Shown: positions 39,401 to 49,334 of the stretch, piece by piece
Layout: each line of letters starts with the position of its first letter
How positions within the stretch are numbered: the first letter of the stretch is position 1
NCBI GenBank assembly: GCA_965242505.1
Contig: OZ251449.1
Coordinates: 1,674,001-1,738,000 of the forward strand
DNA: 64,000 bases
Reading direction: 5' to 3'
DNA from: UBA2966 sp965242505
GTDB taxonomy: Bacteria; Pseudomonadota; Alphaproteobacteria; UBA2966
Made by a program: the position numbers and the translations under genes
Notes under the pieces: model-generated
What the model was told of the DNA's origin: nothing
The model's input: only the letters and a program-made list of their open reading frames with translations
Databases searched by the model: none

Positions 39401-40417
39401 GCCGGAATTTTCCAGGCCGAACGCCCCGGCCAGAAGCTCGTAACTCCGGCGTCGGACCCTCTCGTCCCAGGTCCAGGTCACGATGGCCATCTCGCGCACG
39501 CCGACCCGTTCGGCGAGCTCGGCGACGCGCGCCGCGACCGAGTCGGGCGTCCCCACGAACGACTCCCGGCGCAATCGCTCGACCCGCGCCCGTTCTTCGG
39601 CGTCGAGCGGCTGGGCCGCCGCGGCCTCGGGCGAGTCCATCGGCAGGAAGACCCCGCGGTCGCGGGACAACTGCCAGACCGCCCGCGACGTGTAGTGATG
39701 CTGCGCTTCCTCGTCGGTGTCCGCGGCGAGGCACCAGACGCAGAGCCCTGCGAGCGGTTCGGGGAAACGCGCGCTCGGCCGGTAGTTCTCGCGATACAGG
39801 TCGATGGCGCGTTGCCCCCCGCGCCCGTCGGTGAAGAACCAGGCGAAGCAGTACGGCAGCCCGAAGTGCGCGGCGAGTTGGGCCCCGTAATCGGAACTGC
39901 CGAGAATCCACACCTCCGGGGCCGTGTCGGACTGCGGATACGCCTTGACCGTCCGGAACGGATGGCTGTCGAGCAGGGGCTCCCCGTAGACCCAGGCCAT
40001 CAGGTCGCGGACGTCGGCGGGGAAGTGCTCGGCCCGCTCGCGGGCCATCGGATTGAGGGCGAAGGCGGTGAGCCCGTCGGACCCCGGCGCCCGGCCGAGA
40101 CCCAGGTCGATCCGACCCGGCGCGAGGGCGTCGAGCACCCGGAACTGTTCCGCGACCTTCAACGGGGAGTAGTGCGGCAGCATGACGCCGGCGCTGCCGA
40201 TGCGGATGCGGTCGGTTCTGGCGGCGATCGCCGCAATCAGGATCTCCGGCGCGGTCCCGAGGATGGTCGGATGGCTGTGATGCTCCGACACCCAGAAGCG
40301 GACATAGCCCAGTCCCTCGCACAACTGCGCGAGCGCCACCGTGTCGCGGATCGATTCGTCGTGCGGGCGTCCGACGACGGCGATGGACTGATCGAGCACC
40401 GAAATACGGATGATCGC
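39359..40417 (-). CDS. luciferase-like (LLM-class) flavin-dependent monooxygenase
   Basis: About 352 residues. The opening strand reads IRISVLDQSI, followed by FWVSEHHSHPTILGTAPEI and the LLM pattern APGRIDLGLGRAPGS. Members use reduced FMN and oxygen on small organic substrates. The start is awkward: the position where relatives have ATG is ATC (40417), 7 bases after GGAGAGGAG, while the nearest usual codons are GTG 40399 and TTG 40495. The last 15 or so residues (SGGEGSAGSVRAPSP) are encoded by family 2 repeat sequence. Confidence 0.85.
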   Translation of the reverse strand, partial: AIIRISVLDQSIAVVGRPHDESIRDTVALAQLCEGLGYVRFWVSEHHSHPTILGTAPEILIAAIAARTDRIRIGSAGVMLPHYSPLKVAEQFRVLDALAPGRIDLGLGRAPGSDGLTAFALNPMARERAEHFPADVRDLMAWVYGEPLLDSHPFRTVKAYPQSDTAPEVWILGSSDYGAQLAAHFGLPYCFAWFFTDGRGGQRAIDLYRENYRPSARFPEPLAGLCVWCLAADTDEEAQHHYTSRAVWQLSRDRGVFLPMDSPEAAAAQPLDAEERARVERLRRESFVGTPDSVAARVAELAERVGVREMAIVTWTWDERVRRRSYELLAGAFGLENSGGEGSAGSVRAPSP

Positions 40418-40732
40418 TCTCCTCTCCGGAAGCGCCTGGTCCGCGGCGTCGCGCCCCGGACGCCGTTCTCGAACCCGTGTGCGCCAAGGCGGCAATAAGC
40501 CACCACCGGCGGCGCGCCGTCAACTCGCGCGCCGCGGCGGCGGGATCGACCCGATGGCGCGCCCGGACGGTTCCGAAACGAAATCCGCGCTGGATGGCGG
40601 AGGAAAACAATCGTATCTTCGTCCGCGGCGCATCCTTCCCGCGCGGGACCCGACGGCTTCGGAGACCGCCGGGATACGCCACCGCCCGACCCACCGCCAG
40701 GAATCGGCCACGACCCTCCCGGAACCCGCACG
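40418..40732. other. gene-free stretch between divergent genes (about 315 bp)
   Basis: I see no convincing gene, repeat family member or RNA. It must contain the promoters of the monooxygenase-like gene and glnE, but no clear -35/-10 pair stands out. Confidence 0.45.
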
Positions 40733-43700
40733 TTGGTCAAGCCCGCCCCCATCTGGACGACCGGCGCCCCGCCCGAGGCGGGGGATCCGACGGCGCTCGA
40801 CGTCAGGTGGGAGCGCTGGTCGAACGCCGCCGGGCCCGAAGCCGACGACGCCCTGCGGGCGTTCGTCGGGGACGCGCGCGACGATCCCGCCGCGCGGGCC
40901 CTGCTCGAGGCGGCGTTCGGGCACAGCCCCTTTCTCACCAACTGCCTGATCGCCGACCCGCCGTTCGTCCGGCGGCTGATCGAGGACGGGCCGGACCGAG
41001 CCTTCGCCGAGGCGCGCGACGCGGCGCGGGACGGCAGCGGTCTCGGGACGGAATCCACGCCCGACGTGATGAAGCGGCTGCGTCACGCCAAGCGTCGCGC
41101 CGCGCTGGCGATCGGCATGGCCGACATCGCCTCGGTCTGGCCGCTGGAGAAGCTGACGGCGGCGCTTTCCGAATTCGCCGGCGCCGCGCTCGGCGCGAGT
41201 TGCCGCCACCTGTTGCGGACGCTGCACGACAAGGGCGACCTCGCCCTGCCGGCGCCGGAGACGCCCGAACGGGGTTCCGGCCTGATCGTTCTCGGCATGG
41301 GAAAGCTCGGCGCCGACGAGCTCAACTATTCGAGCGACGTCGACATCATCGTGCTCTACGACGAGACCGTCGCGCCGGCGACGAACGCGAACCGGACAGG
41401 GCGCATGTTCGCGCAACTCGTCCGCGACCTGATCTCGATCATGCAGCAGCGCACCGCCGACGGATACGTGTTCCGCACCGACATCCGGTTGCGTCCGGAC
41501 CCCGGTTCCACGCCCCCGGCCCTGTCGGTGGCCGCGGCCCTGAAGTACTACGAAACCGTGGGCCGAACGTGGGAGCGCGCGGCGATGATCAAGGCCTGGC
41601 CCGTGGCCGGCGACGACGACGCCGGCTCGGCGTTCCTCGATTCGTTGCGGCCGTTCGTGTGGCGTCGCCATCTCGACTTCGCCACGATCCAGGACATCGG
41701 TTCCGTCAAACGCCAGATCAACGCGGAGCGCGGCGGCGATTCGGAGGCGATCGAGGGCCGCGACGTGAAGCTGGGGCGCGGCGGCATCCGCGAGATCGAG
41801 TTCTTCGCGCAGACCCAGCAGCTGGTCTGGGGCGGGCGGAGTCCCGACCTTCGCGGCCGCCGCACGCTGGAGACGCTGGACGCGCTCGTGGCGGCGAGGC
41901 ATCTGGCGCCGGCGGACGCGACCGAACTGAAATCGGCCTACGCCTTCCACCGCCGGGTGGAGCACAGGGTGCAGATGGTCGACGACCAGCAGACGCACAG
42001 CCTGCCGCGCGGGGAGGAGGAGATGGCGCGACTGGCCGTCTTCCTCGGTTTCGACTCGACGGCCGAGTTCTCGGAGCGCTTTCTCGCCCACGCGCGCGCG
42101 GTGGAGCGCAACTACGGGACGCTGTTCGAGGATCGGCCCGGCCGCGCCGCGCCCGTCGAGCCGACGCTCGACGACGGCGGAACGGGCGCCGACTCGATAG
42201 AGGCCATCGAGAAACTCGGCTACGCGGACGGCGCGCGAATCCTCGCCACCGTCGACTCGTGGCGGACGGGAGAGCGCCAGGCCACGAAGGAGGCGCGCGC
42301 GCGCGAGCTGCTGACGGATCTCGTCCCCACCGTCCTCGCGGCGTTCGCCGCCGCGCCCGACCCGGACGCAGCGCTCGCGCGTTTCGACGAGTTTCTCGCG
42401 CATCTGCCCGACGGCGTTCAGACGTTTTCCCTCCTTGCCGCGCGCCCCGAACTGATCGGCCTCGTCGCGGAGATCATGTCCGGCGCCCCGCGCCTCGCGG
42501 ACTCCCTGACTCGCCATCCGGTCCTGTTCGAGAGCGTCCTCGGCCGGGAATTCACGGATATCGAGCTGTCCGACGACCTCGGGCTGGACGCGGAGATCGC
42601 CGACACGGCCCGTCGAGGACTCGTGCGCCTCTATTACACCCGCGAATTCGACATCGACGACCTGCGGGCGGAGCTCGCCGCCGCGACGCGCGACGCGCGC
42701 GACGGCCGGGAGCTTCTCGACGCCCACAGGCGCTGGACCAACGACAAGACGTTCCGTATCGGCATCCACATGCTGCGCGGCTTCCTGACCCCTCTCGAGG
42801 CGAGTCGCCCGCTTTCGGACATCGCCGACGCGTGTCTCGGCGTCCTGTTTTCGGCCATCGCGGACGACTTCGCCGCGACGCACGGCCGCGTCCCGGGCGG
42901 ACGGACGGCGTTGGCGGCCTTCGGCGATCTCGGTAGTCGGGAAATGAACGCGGCCTCGGACCTCGACCCGATCCTGTTCTTCGATCACGACCCCGACGCT
43001 CGACGGTCCGACGGACCCGAGCCTCTGGCGCCGGAGAGCTACTACGCGGAACTGTACGAGCGCTTCGCCCGGGCGATCACCGAGGTGACGGCGGAAGGCA
43101 GGTTGTACGGCATGGACGCGGACCGACGGGCGAGCGGCCACGTCGGGCCCGCCGTCTGTCCCATGGCGAAACTCGCCGGCCACCGGAACGGCGACGCCGG
43201 CGTCCAGGAACGGCGCGCGCTGATCCGCGCGAGGGTCGTCCACGCGGAGGGGGGCCTCGATGACGCCTTCGAGGCGGCGAGGCGATCCATTCTCGCCCGG
43301 CCTCTGGCGGAGGCCGGAATCGCCGCCGAGATCGCGAAGATGCGCGAAACGGCGCCGAAGGGCGGAACGTCCGACGACGCCTTCTCCGTCACCCATGCGC
43401 CCGGCGGTCTGGTCGATACGGAACTGGCCGCGCTTTACCTCCGGCTGTCCCATGCCGAAGAGGCGCCCGAAATCCTCGCCGGCGATACCGTGTCCGTCTT
43501 CGAAGCGGCCCGCGCCCACGAATGGATCGACCCCGAAACGGCGATCGAATTCGCCGACGCCGCGAGATTGTGGCGGAACCTCGCCGGCATTCTGAGCCTC
43601 ACCGTCGCGGACGCCGCCATCCCCGACGACCGGCTTCCGGAGGTGCGGAACGTCATCGCGCGTTCCTGCGGCGCGCCGATCCTCGAATCCTTCGACCAGA

Positions 43701-43780
43701 CGGTCCGGGAGACGGCGTCCTGGACCGCGCGGCGGTTCGACGCGATGCTCGAAGGGCGAACGTCCTCCCCCGCAGGGTGA
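40733..43780 (+). CDS. glnE: bifunctional glutamine synthetase adenylyltransferase/deadenylylase
   Basis: The 1015-residue protein has two nucleotidyltransferase domains. The N-terminal one holds GMGKLGADELNYSSDVDIIV (acidic residues near 202-204) and removes AMP from glutamine synthetase. The C-terminal one holds FGDLGSREMNAASDLDPILF (near 742-745) and adds AMP. A PII-responsive region lies between. The second site reads GDLG where relatives usually have GKLG. The start is TTG 40733, the only start in frame. The ammonium transporter gene follows after an IS remnant. Confidence 0.94.
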   Translation: MVKPAPIWTTGAPPEAGDPTALDVRWERWSNAAGPEADDALRAFVGDARDDPAARALLEAAFGHSPFLTNCLIADPPFVRRLIEDGPDRAFAEARDAARDGSGLGTESTPDVMKRLRHAKRRAALAIGMADIASVWPLEKLTAALSEFAGAALGASCRHLLRTLHDKGDLALPAPETPERGSGLIVLGMGKLGADELNYSSDVDIIVLYDETVAPATNANRTGRMFAQLVRDLISIMQQRTADGYVFRTDIRLRPDPGSTPPALSVAAALKYYETVGRTWERAAMIKAWPVAGDDDAGSAFLDSLRPFVWRRHLDFATIQDIGSVKRQINAERGGDSEAIEGRDVKLGRGGIREIEFFAQTQQLVWGGRSPDLRGRRTLETLDALVAARHLAPADATELKSAYAFHRRVEHRVQMVDDQQTHSLPRGEEEMARLAVFLGFDSTAEFSERFLAHARAVERNYGTLFEDRPGRAAPVEPTLDDGGTGADSIEAIEKLGYADGARILATVDSWRTGERQATKEARARELLTDLVPTVLAAFAAAPDPDAALARFDEFLAHLPDGVQTFSLLAARPELIGLVAEIMSGAPRLADSLTRHPVLFESVLGREFTDIELSDDLGLDAEIADTARRGLVRLYYTREFDIDDLRAELAAATRDARDGRELLDAHRRWTNDKTFRIGIHMLRGFLTPLEASRPLSDIADACLGVLFSAIADDFAATHGRVPGGRTALAAFGDLGSREMNAASDLDPILFFDHDPDARRSDGPEPLAPESYYAELYERFARAITEVTAEGRLYGMDADRRASGHVGPAVCPMAKLAGHRNGDAGVQERRALIRARVVHAEGGLDDAFEAARRSILARPLAEAGIAAEIAKMRETAPKGGTSDDAFSVTHAPGGLVDTELAALYLRLSHAEEAPEILAGDTVSVFEAARAHEWIDPETAIEFADAARLWRNLAGILSLTVADAAIPDDRLPEVRNVIARSCGAPILESFDQTVRETASWTARRFDAMLEGRTSSPAG

Positions 43781-43862
43781 CCGATCCGGCTCGGACGGAT
43801 CCGCACGATCGGCACACCGTCCGGCCCCCATTGGACGTTTCGGCCCGGCCCACAGCATGACC

Positions 43863-44655
43863 GTCTCATATGTCCTGAACCCGGACACTGGCGGCGGCGG
43901 TGCGCGAGGCGCGCGCCGACTTCCCGATGTGGGGCAAGGCCAAACTCACCGTCCTGCTCCGACGACAGGGATACACGGCCAGCGAGAGCACCGTCGGCCG
44001 CATCCTCAAGAAGCTCCTCGAACGTGGAGCCGTCGCCCCCGTCCCCACCCTCCGGCGCAAGGCGCCCCGCAGCGGCCCCAAGCGCAACCGGCCACACGCC
44101 AGGCGCCTCCCGAAGGGCCGCAAACCCACAGCCCCAGGCGAAATCGTCCAGGTCGACACCCTCTCCCTCGCCCCCGGACATGGACGCCCCGCACTCAAGC
44201 ACTTCACCGCCTGCGACCCCATCGCCAAGTGGACGTGCGCCCAGGCGTACCGTCGCGCAACCGCGCACAACGCCAAACGCTTCCTCGACAAGCTCCAGAA
44301 CCACATGCCCTTCCCCATCCACGCCATACAGGTCGACGGCGGCTCCGAGTTCAAGGCCGACTTCGAACGCGAATGCCGCAAACGCGGCATCGACCTCTTC
44401 GAACTGCCCCCCAGATCACCCGAACTCAACGGACACGTCGAACGCAACAACGGAGCCTGGCGGTACGAGTTCTACGCAACGTGGGACCTCGACACCGACG
44501 ACCTCGACGACACCAACCGATGGATCGACGCCTTCGCCGACGAGTTCAACACCTTCAGACCCCACCAGGCCCTCGACGGACAAACCCCCGCCGAGTACCT
44601 TCACTCCCTGACAGCCAAGGAAACCCAACCGTCTCATATGTCCTGAACGAGGACA
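43863..44655 (+). mobile_element. 5'-truncated IS481-type element bounded by two same-direction end copies
   Basis: The right end (44631-44655) reads GTCTCATATGTCCTGAACGA then GGACA. A near copy in the same orientation stands at 43863-43887, directly against the transposase reading frame. A normal element would carry the inverse there. The transposase lacks its N-terminal domain. The ends match the termini of the 217-bp family 1 elements. It lies between glnE and amt. Confidence 0.7.
43900..44646 (+). pseudogene. IS481-family transposase lacking its N-terminal HTH domain
   Basis: The 248-residue frame begins at GTG 43900 in ARADFPMWGKAKLTVLLRRQ, which is internal in full-length relatives. 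The integrase core is complete: VQVDTLSLAPGHGR, IQVDGGSEFKADF, NGHVERNNGAWRYEF, with the closing HQALDGQTPAEYL. The HTH DNA-binding region is missing because the frame is closed by TGA at 43876. It is therefore unlikely to transpose by itself. The stop codon lies inside the terminal repeat. Confidence 0.8.
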
Positions 44656-44787
44656 GGGGCTTGCCCCCGCCGCCCGTTGCTGTCAGACTCCCGCGCGCGT
44701 CGCCCCCCGCGCCCGGTGGGCGCGCTCCCCCATCCGTCGGCTGGCATGAGCTCGAACGGCTCGGGGTTCGACTCAACCCGGACGGGA

Positions 44788-46188
44788 ATGAAAAACGGTA
44801 CAGACATGACTTCAACGGACTTCTCCCATTCCATCGCCCGCCGCCGCGCGGTCGGGTTCGGCTGTCTCGCGGCCGCCGGCCTGCTCGCGCTCCTGCCGAC
44901 GGAGGCGCGGGCGGCTCTCGACGCCGAGGCGCAGTTCGTCCTCAACAGCTTCTCGTTCCTGATCTGGGGCGTGCTGGTCATGTGGATGTGCGCCGGCTTC
45001 ACCATGCTCGAGGCGGGATCGGTGCGCACCAAGAACGCCTCGGTCATCTGCCTGAAGAACATCGGCCTCTATTCCATCGCCGGGCTGACCTTCTATCTGG
45101 TCGGCTACAACCTCATGTACGTCGGCGTCGAGGACGGCGGCTGGGTGGGGTCGCTCGCGTTTCTCTACGGCACGTCGGCCGACGAGGTCGCGCTTCTGGG
45201 CGGTCAGGAGGAAGCCGCCGCCGCCGTGGTGGAAAACGGCCAGGCCACGATGTCGGACTGGTTCTTCCAGATGGTGTTCGTGGCGACGACGGCCTCGATC
45301 GTGTCGGGGACCCTGGCGGAGCGTGTGAAGCTGTGGTCCTTCTTCGTCTTCATCACGCTTCTGACGGCCCTCATCTATCCGATCATCGGCGCGTGGACAT
45401 GGGGCGGCGGCTGGCTGTCGGCCCTGGGCTTCCAGGATTTCGCGGGATCGACCATCGTCCACTCGACGGGCGGCTGGGCGGCTCTGGCGGGAGCGCTGGT
45501 GGTGGGTCCGCGCAAGGGCAAGTTCCGCGAGGGCGGAAAGGTCAGGTCGACGCCGCCGTCGAACGTGCCGGTGGTGACGCTGGGGGTGTTCATCCTCTGG
45601 CTCGGCTGGTTCGGCTTCAACGGCGGCTCGCAACTGGCCCTGAGCGGGGCCGCCGACGCGGTGGCGGTGAGCAACATCCTGGCCAACACCAATCTCGCGG
45701 CGGCGGCGGGGGTGATGGCGGCGATCATCCTGTCGCGACCCATTCTGGGGCGGATCGACCTGCTGGCCGGCCTGAACGGGGCCATCGCGGGGCTGGTGGC
45801 GATCACGGCGGGCCCCGACATCGTCGATCACCACTGGGCCGTGGTCATCGGCGCCGTCGGCGGCGCGCTGTGCGTGGCGGGCCTGAAGGCGATGGAGCGT
45901 CTGCGGATCGACGACGTGGTCGGCGCGGTGCCGGCGCACCTGTTCGCCGGGGTATGGGGGACGATGGCCGTGTGCATCGCGGCCGGCGGCGACCCGCTGG
46001 CGCAGCTCGCCGGGATCGCGGCGATCGGCGTCTTCGTGTTCGGAGCCTCGATGGCGGCATGGCTGATCATCGACCGGACGATGGGCGCCCGCATCTCGCC
46101 GACGGTCGAGGCCCTGGGCCAGGACGCGGCGGAACTCGGCGTCGAGGCCTATCCCGAATTCGTCCTCATGCCCGAGACCGACGATTGA
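44788..46188 (+). CDS. amt: ammonium transporter
   Basis: The Amt/Rh family channel has about eleven membrane helices after a cleavable N-terminal segment (FGCLAAAGLLALLPTEARA). Signature stretches include FTMLEAGSVRTKN, the STGGWAALAGALVVGPR region with the pore His, and DDVVGAVPAHLFAGVWGT with the second His. The cytoplasmic tail has the conserved RISPTVEALGQDAAELG that couples to PII. ATG 44788 or 44806 may be the start. No glnK is adjacent, which is unusual, and the IS remnant just upstream may have separated it from its old promoter. Confidence 0.94.
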   Translation: MKNGTDMTSTDFSHSIARRRAVGFGCLAAAGLLALLPTEARAALDAEAQFVLNSFSFLIWGVLVMWMCAGFTMLEAGSVRTKNASVICLKNIGLYSIAGLTFYLVGYNLMYVGVEDGGWVGSLAFLYGTSADEVALLGGQEEAAAAVVENGQATMSDWFFQMVFVATTASIVSGTLAERVKLWSFFVFITLLTALIYPIIGAWTWGGGWLSALGFQDFAGSTIVHSTGGWAALAGALVVGPRKGKFREGGKVRSTPPSNVPVVTLGVFILWLGWFGFNGGSQLALSGAADAVAVSNILANTNLAAAAGVMAAIILSRPILGRIDLLAGLNGAIAGLVAITAGPDIVDHHWAVVIGAVGGALCVAGLKAMERLRIDDVVGAVPAHLFAGVWGTMAVCIAAGGDPLAQLAGIAAIGVFVFGASMAAWLIIDRTMGARISPTVEALGQDAAELGVEAYPEFVLMPETDD

Positions 46189-46268
46189 GCGGCCCCGCGC
46201 GCCGGTTTCCAGGCGCGGACCCGGGAGCCTCCGCTGCGGCCGGCCGCCATCGCGGCCGGTAGCGGCGG

Positions 46269-47672
46269 ATGGCCGTCGTCACGCGGTTCGCGCCGTCGCC
46301 GACCGGGCTTCTGCATCTGGGGAGCGCCCGGATCGCCCTGTTCAACTGGCTGTACGCCCGCCGCCACGGGGGCGAGTTCCTCCTCAGACTGGAGGACACC
46401 GACCGGAAGCGCTCCACGGAAGAGGCGGTTTCGGCGATCATCGACGGTCTCGCCTGGCTCGGACTCGACTGGGACGGCGAAATCGTGCGCCAGTCGGAAC
46501 GCGGGAAACGTCACGCCGATGTCGCCCGGCGACTCCTCGAGGAGGGCAAGGCCTACCGCTGCTACTGCGCTCCGGAGGAGCTGGCGGAAATGCGGGAAGC
46601 GGCGAGAAAGCGGGGAAGCCCGGTCCTCTACGATGGCCGCTGGCGCGACCGCGACCCGTCCGAGGCGCCGGCGGGCGTACCGCCCACGATCCGCATAAAG
46701 TCGCCCCTCGCGGGCGAGACCGTCATCGAGGATCGCGTACAGGGGACGGTCACCGTCGCCAACCGGCAGCTCGACGACATGGTTCTGTCAAGGAGCGACG
46801 GAACGGCGACGTACATGCTGTCCGCGGTCGTCGACGACCACGACATGGGGGTGACGCACGTCATTCGCGGCGACGACCATCTCAACAACGCCGCGCGGCA
46901 GACGATCCTGTTCCAGGCCCTGGGCTGGACCGTTCCCGAGTTCGCCCACGTCCCGTTGATCCACGGGCCCGACGGCGCGAAGCTGTCCAAACGCCACGGC
47001 GCCGCGGGCGTCGAGACGTATCGGGACGAAGGATACCTGCCGGAGGCGATGCGGAACTATCTCGCCCGTCTGGGCTGGAGCCACGGGGACGAGGAACTCT
47101 TCACGACCGAACAGGCCGTCGAGTGGTTCGATCTGGACCGGGTCGGCCGCGGCGCGGCCAGGTTCGACCTCGACAAGCTGCGGAGCGTGAACGCGCACTA
47201 CATTCAGCAGGCCCGGGACAGCCGTCTGGTCGAGGCGATTCGCGGCCCCCTGGCGGAACGGCGCGGCCGCGACCTGGAAGACCGCGACCTGGAACGCCTG
47301 ACGGCCGCGATGCCGGTGCTGAAACCGCGGGCCAAGTCGATACCGGAACTCGTCGACAACGCCCTGTTCGTCGTTCGCGACAGACCCGTCGAACTCGACG
47401 AGAAGGCGGCCGGACTGCTGGATGCGGACGCCAGGTCCCTGCTCCGTGATCTCGCCGGGGTCCTGGAGACGCTCGGCGACTGGAACCCGTCGGCGATCGA
47501 GACCGCGGTCCGGGGGTACGCCGCAGAGAACGGAATCAGGCTCGGCGCGGCGGCCCAACCCTTGAGGGCGAGTCTGACGGGGAAAACCGCCTCTCCCGGG
47601 ATATTCGACGTCCTGGCCGTATTGGGCAAGGAGGAAAGCCTGGGGCGCATCGGCGACGCCGGAGAAGGGTAG
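46269..47672 (+). CDS. gltX: glutamyl-tRNA synthetase
   Basis: Class I synthetase of 467 residues. The HIGH-type motif is SPTGLLHLGSAR near residue 9. It is followed by FNWLYARRHGGEFLLRLEDTD, and the KMSKS-type motif is DGAKLSKRHGA. It charges tRNA-Glu and, in many alphaproteobacteria, tRNA-Gln before amidation. It is followed by gltA, an order often seen in this class. Confidence 0.96.
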   Translation: MAVVTRFAPSPTGLLHLGSARIALFNWLYARRHGGEFLLRLEDTDRKRSTEEAVSAIIDGLAWLGLDWDGEIVRQSERGKRHADVARRLLEEGKAYRCYCAPEELAEMREAARKRGSPVLYDGRWRDRDPSEAPAGVPPTIRIKSPLAGETVIEDRVQGTVTVANRQLDDMVLSRSDGTATYMLSAVVDDHDMGVTHVIRGDDHLNNAARQTILFQALGWTVPEFAHVPLIHGPDGAKLSKRHGAAGVETYRDEGYLPEAMRNYLARLGWSHGDEELFTTEQAVEWFDLDRVGRGAARFDLDKLRSVNAHYIQQARDSRLVEAIRGPLAERRGRDLEDRDLERLTAAMPVLKPRAKSIPELVDNALFVVRDRPVELDEKAAGLLDADARSLLRDLAGVLETLGDWNPSAIETAVRGYAAENGIRLGAAAQPLRASLTGKTASPGIFDVLAVLGKEESLGRIGDAGEG

Positions 47673-47777
47673 ATACCGCGCCCCGGTATCGTGGCTCCCG
47701 CGTCCTGTCGTATAATCCCGGCGGTCGCGCCCGCCGGGTCGCTCGCCGACCGAACGTCATCCCGGGAAGGACATCGC

Positions 47778-49097
47778 ATGGCTCGGAAACTCGAGAGTCC
47801 GACGAACGGCAATGATTTTCTGCTGTCTTCCGGCGGTGGGGATTCGCTCGATCTGCCGCGCCTCCAGGGCACGATCGGACCGGACGTCGTCGATATCCGC
47901 AGGCTCTACTCGGATCTCGGCTGCTTTACCTACGATCCGGGATTCGTCGCGACGGCGAGTTGCGCCTCGCGGCTCACCTACATCGACGGCGAGGAAGGGA
48001 TCCTGCTTCACCGGGGATACCCCATCCAGCAGCTGGCGGAGAACAGCACGTTCCCCGAGGTCGCGTTTCTCCTGTTGAACGGGGAACTGCCCAGCGCCCG
48101 GGAGCTCTCCGATTTCGAGAACGCCCTCAAGCGCTACAGCATGATCCACGACCAGCTGACCCGGCTGTTCAGCGGTTTCCGGCGGGACGCTCATCCGATG
48201 GCGATCATGGTCGGGGTCGTCGGCGCCCTGAGCGCGTTCTACCACGACAGCCTCGACATCGACGATCCGCGCCACCGCATGGTGGCGTCCTACCGGTTGA
48301 TCGCCAAGATGCCCACGATCGCGGCCATGGCCTACAAGTACTCCATCGGCCAGCCGTTCATGTACCCCCGAAACGCGCTGTCCTACGCCGAGAACTTCCT
48401 CCACATGATGTTCGGCGTTCCGACCGAGGAGTACGAGGTGAATCCGGTTCTGGCCAAGGCCATCGACCGGATTTTCATCCTGCACGCGGACCACGAGCAA
48501 AACGCCTCGACCTCGACCGTGCGTCTGGCGGGATCCTCCGGCGCCAACCCGTTCGCGTGCATCGCCGCCGGCATCGCCTGCCTGTGGGGGCCGGCCCACG
48601 GCGGCGCCAACGAGGCCGTTCTCGCGATGCTCGGCGAGATCGGCTCGGTCGAGAACATCCCGCAGTTCATCGATCGGGCCAAGGATCGCGACGATTCATT
48701 CCGCCTCATGGGATTCGGACATCGGGTCTACAAGAACTACGACCCGCGCGCAGCGGTTCTTCGCGAAAGCGCCCACGCCGTGCTCGCGGAGCTCGGCGTC
48801 GGGAACGAACCCCTGCTCGAACTCGCGATGGAGCTCGAGCGGATCGCACTCGACGACGAGTATTTCGTGGAGAGAAAGCTGTTCCCGAACGTCGATTTCT
48901 ATTCCGGAATCATCTTCCGGGCCATAGGCATTCCGGTATCCATGTTCACGGTGATGTTCGCGCTGGCGCGGACCGTGGGCTGGATCGCCCAGTGGAAGGA
49001 GATGATCGAGGATCCGGACCAGAGAATCGGCCGGCCGCGTCAACTGTATACGGGGCCGAAGGAACGGGACTACGCACCCATAGACCGGCGATCCTGA
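47778..49097 (+). CDS. gltA: citrate synthase
   Basis: The 439-residue type II (NADH-sensitive size class) citrate synthase has catalytic His residues in ILHADHEQNAST and WGPAHGGANEA and Asp in PNVDFYSG; FGHRVYKNYDPR binds substrate. It condenses oxaloacetate and acetyl-CoA. ATG 47778 is preceded by GGGAAGGA. Repeat copy F follows the stop within about 15 bp. Confidence 0.97.
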   Translation: MARKLESPTNGNDFLLSSGGGDSLDLPRLQGTIGPDVVDIRRLYSDLGCFTYDPGFVATASCASRLTYIDGEEGILLHRGYPIQQLAENSTFPEVAFLLLNGELPSARELSDFENALKRYSMIHDQLTRLFSGFRRDAHPMAIMVGVVGALSAFYHDSLDIDDPRHRMVASYRLIAKMPTIAAMAYKYSIGQPFMYPRNALSYAENFLHMMFGVPTEEYEVNPVLAKAIDRIFILHADHEQNASTSTVRLAGSSGANPFACIAAGIACLWGPAHGGANEAVLAMLGEIGSVENIPQFIDRAKDRDDSFRLMGFGHRVYKNYDPRAAVLRESAHAVLAELGVGNEPLLELAMELERIALDDEYFVERKLFPNVDFYSGIIFRAIGIPVSMFTVMFALARTVGWIAQWKEMIEDPDQRIGRPRQLYTGPKERDYAPIDRRS

Positions 49098-49109
49098 TTC
49101 GGGAACAGC

Positions 49110-49334
49110 CAGCCCGGCGACAGGGGCGCCACAGGGTCCGTTCGCGCTCCTCCCTCCTGGCGCCGCGACCCCCACCCCGACCCTCCCCCTGCAAGGGGGA
49201 GGGAGAACGAGGGGGACGGAAAGGAGCCCCCCACACTCCTCCCCCTGACAGGGGGGAGGTCGGGAGGGGGGCGGACCGCGGTCCCGCAACGCCACGCAAT
49301 CCTCGATCCTCCACCGGCATGAGAATTGCGGGCT
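49110..49334 (+). repeat. Family 2 repeat, copy F
   Basis: The body runs from CCCGGCGACAGGGGCGCC through both hairpin blocks to GGCATGAGAATTGCGGGCT. The left terminus is missing. Its right terminus overlaps the stop codon (TAG, 49335-49333) of gloA on the other strand. It fills the space between the convergent gltA and gloA and could form a strong hairpin terminator for both. Confidence 0.8.

Noticed and set aside
49110..49334. Ordinary rho-independent terminator between gltA and gloA
   Set aside because: The hairpins are part of a dispersed repeat with defined ends and lack T-runs; termination is possible but secondary.
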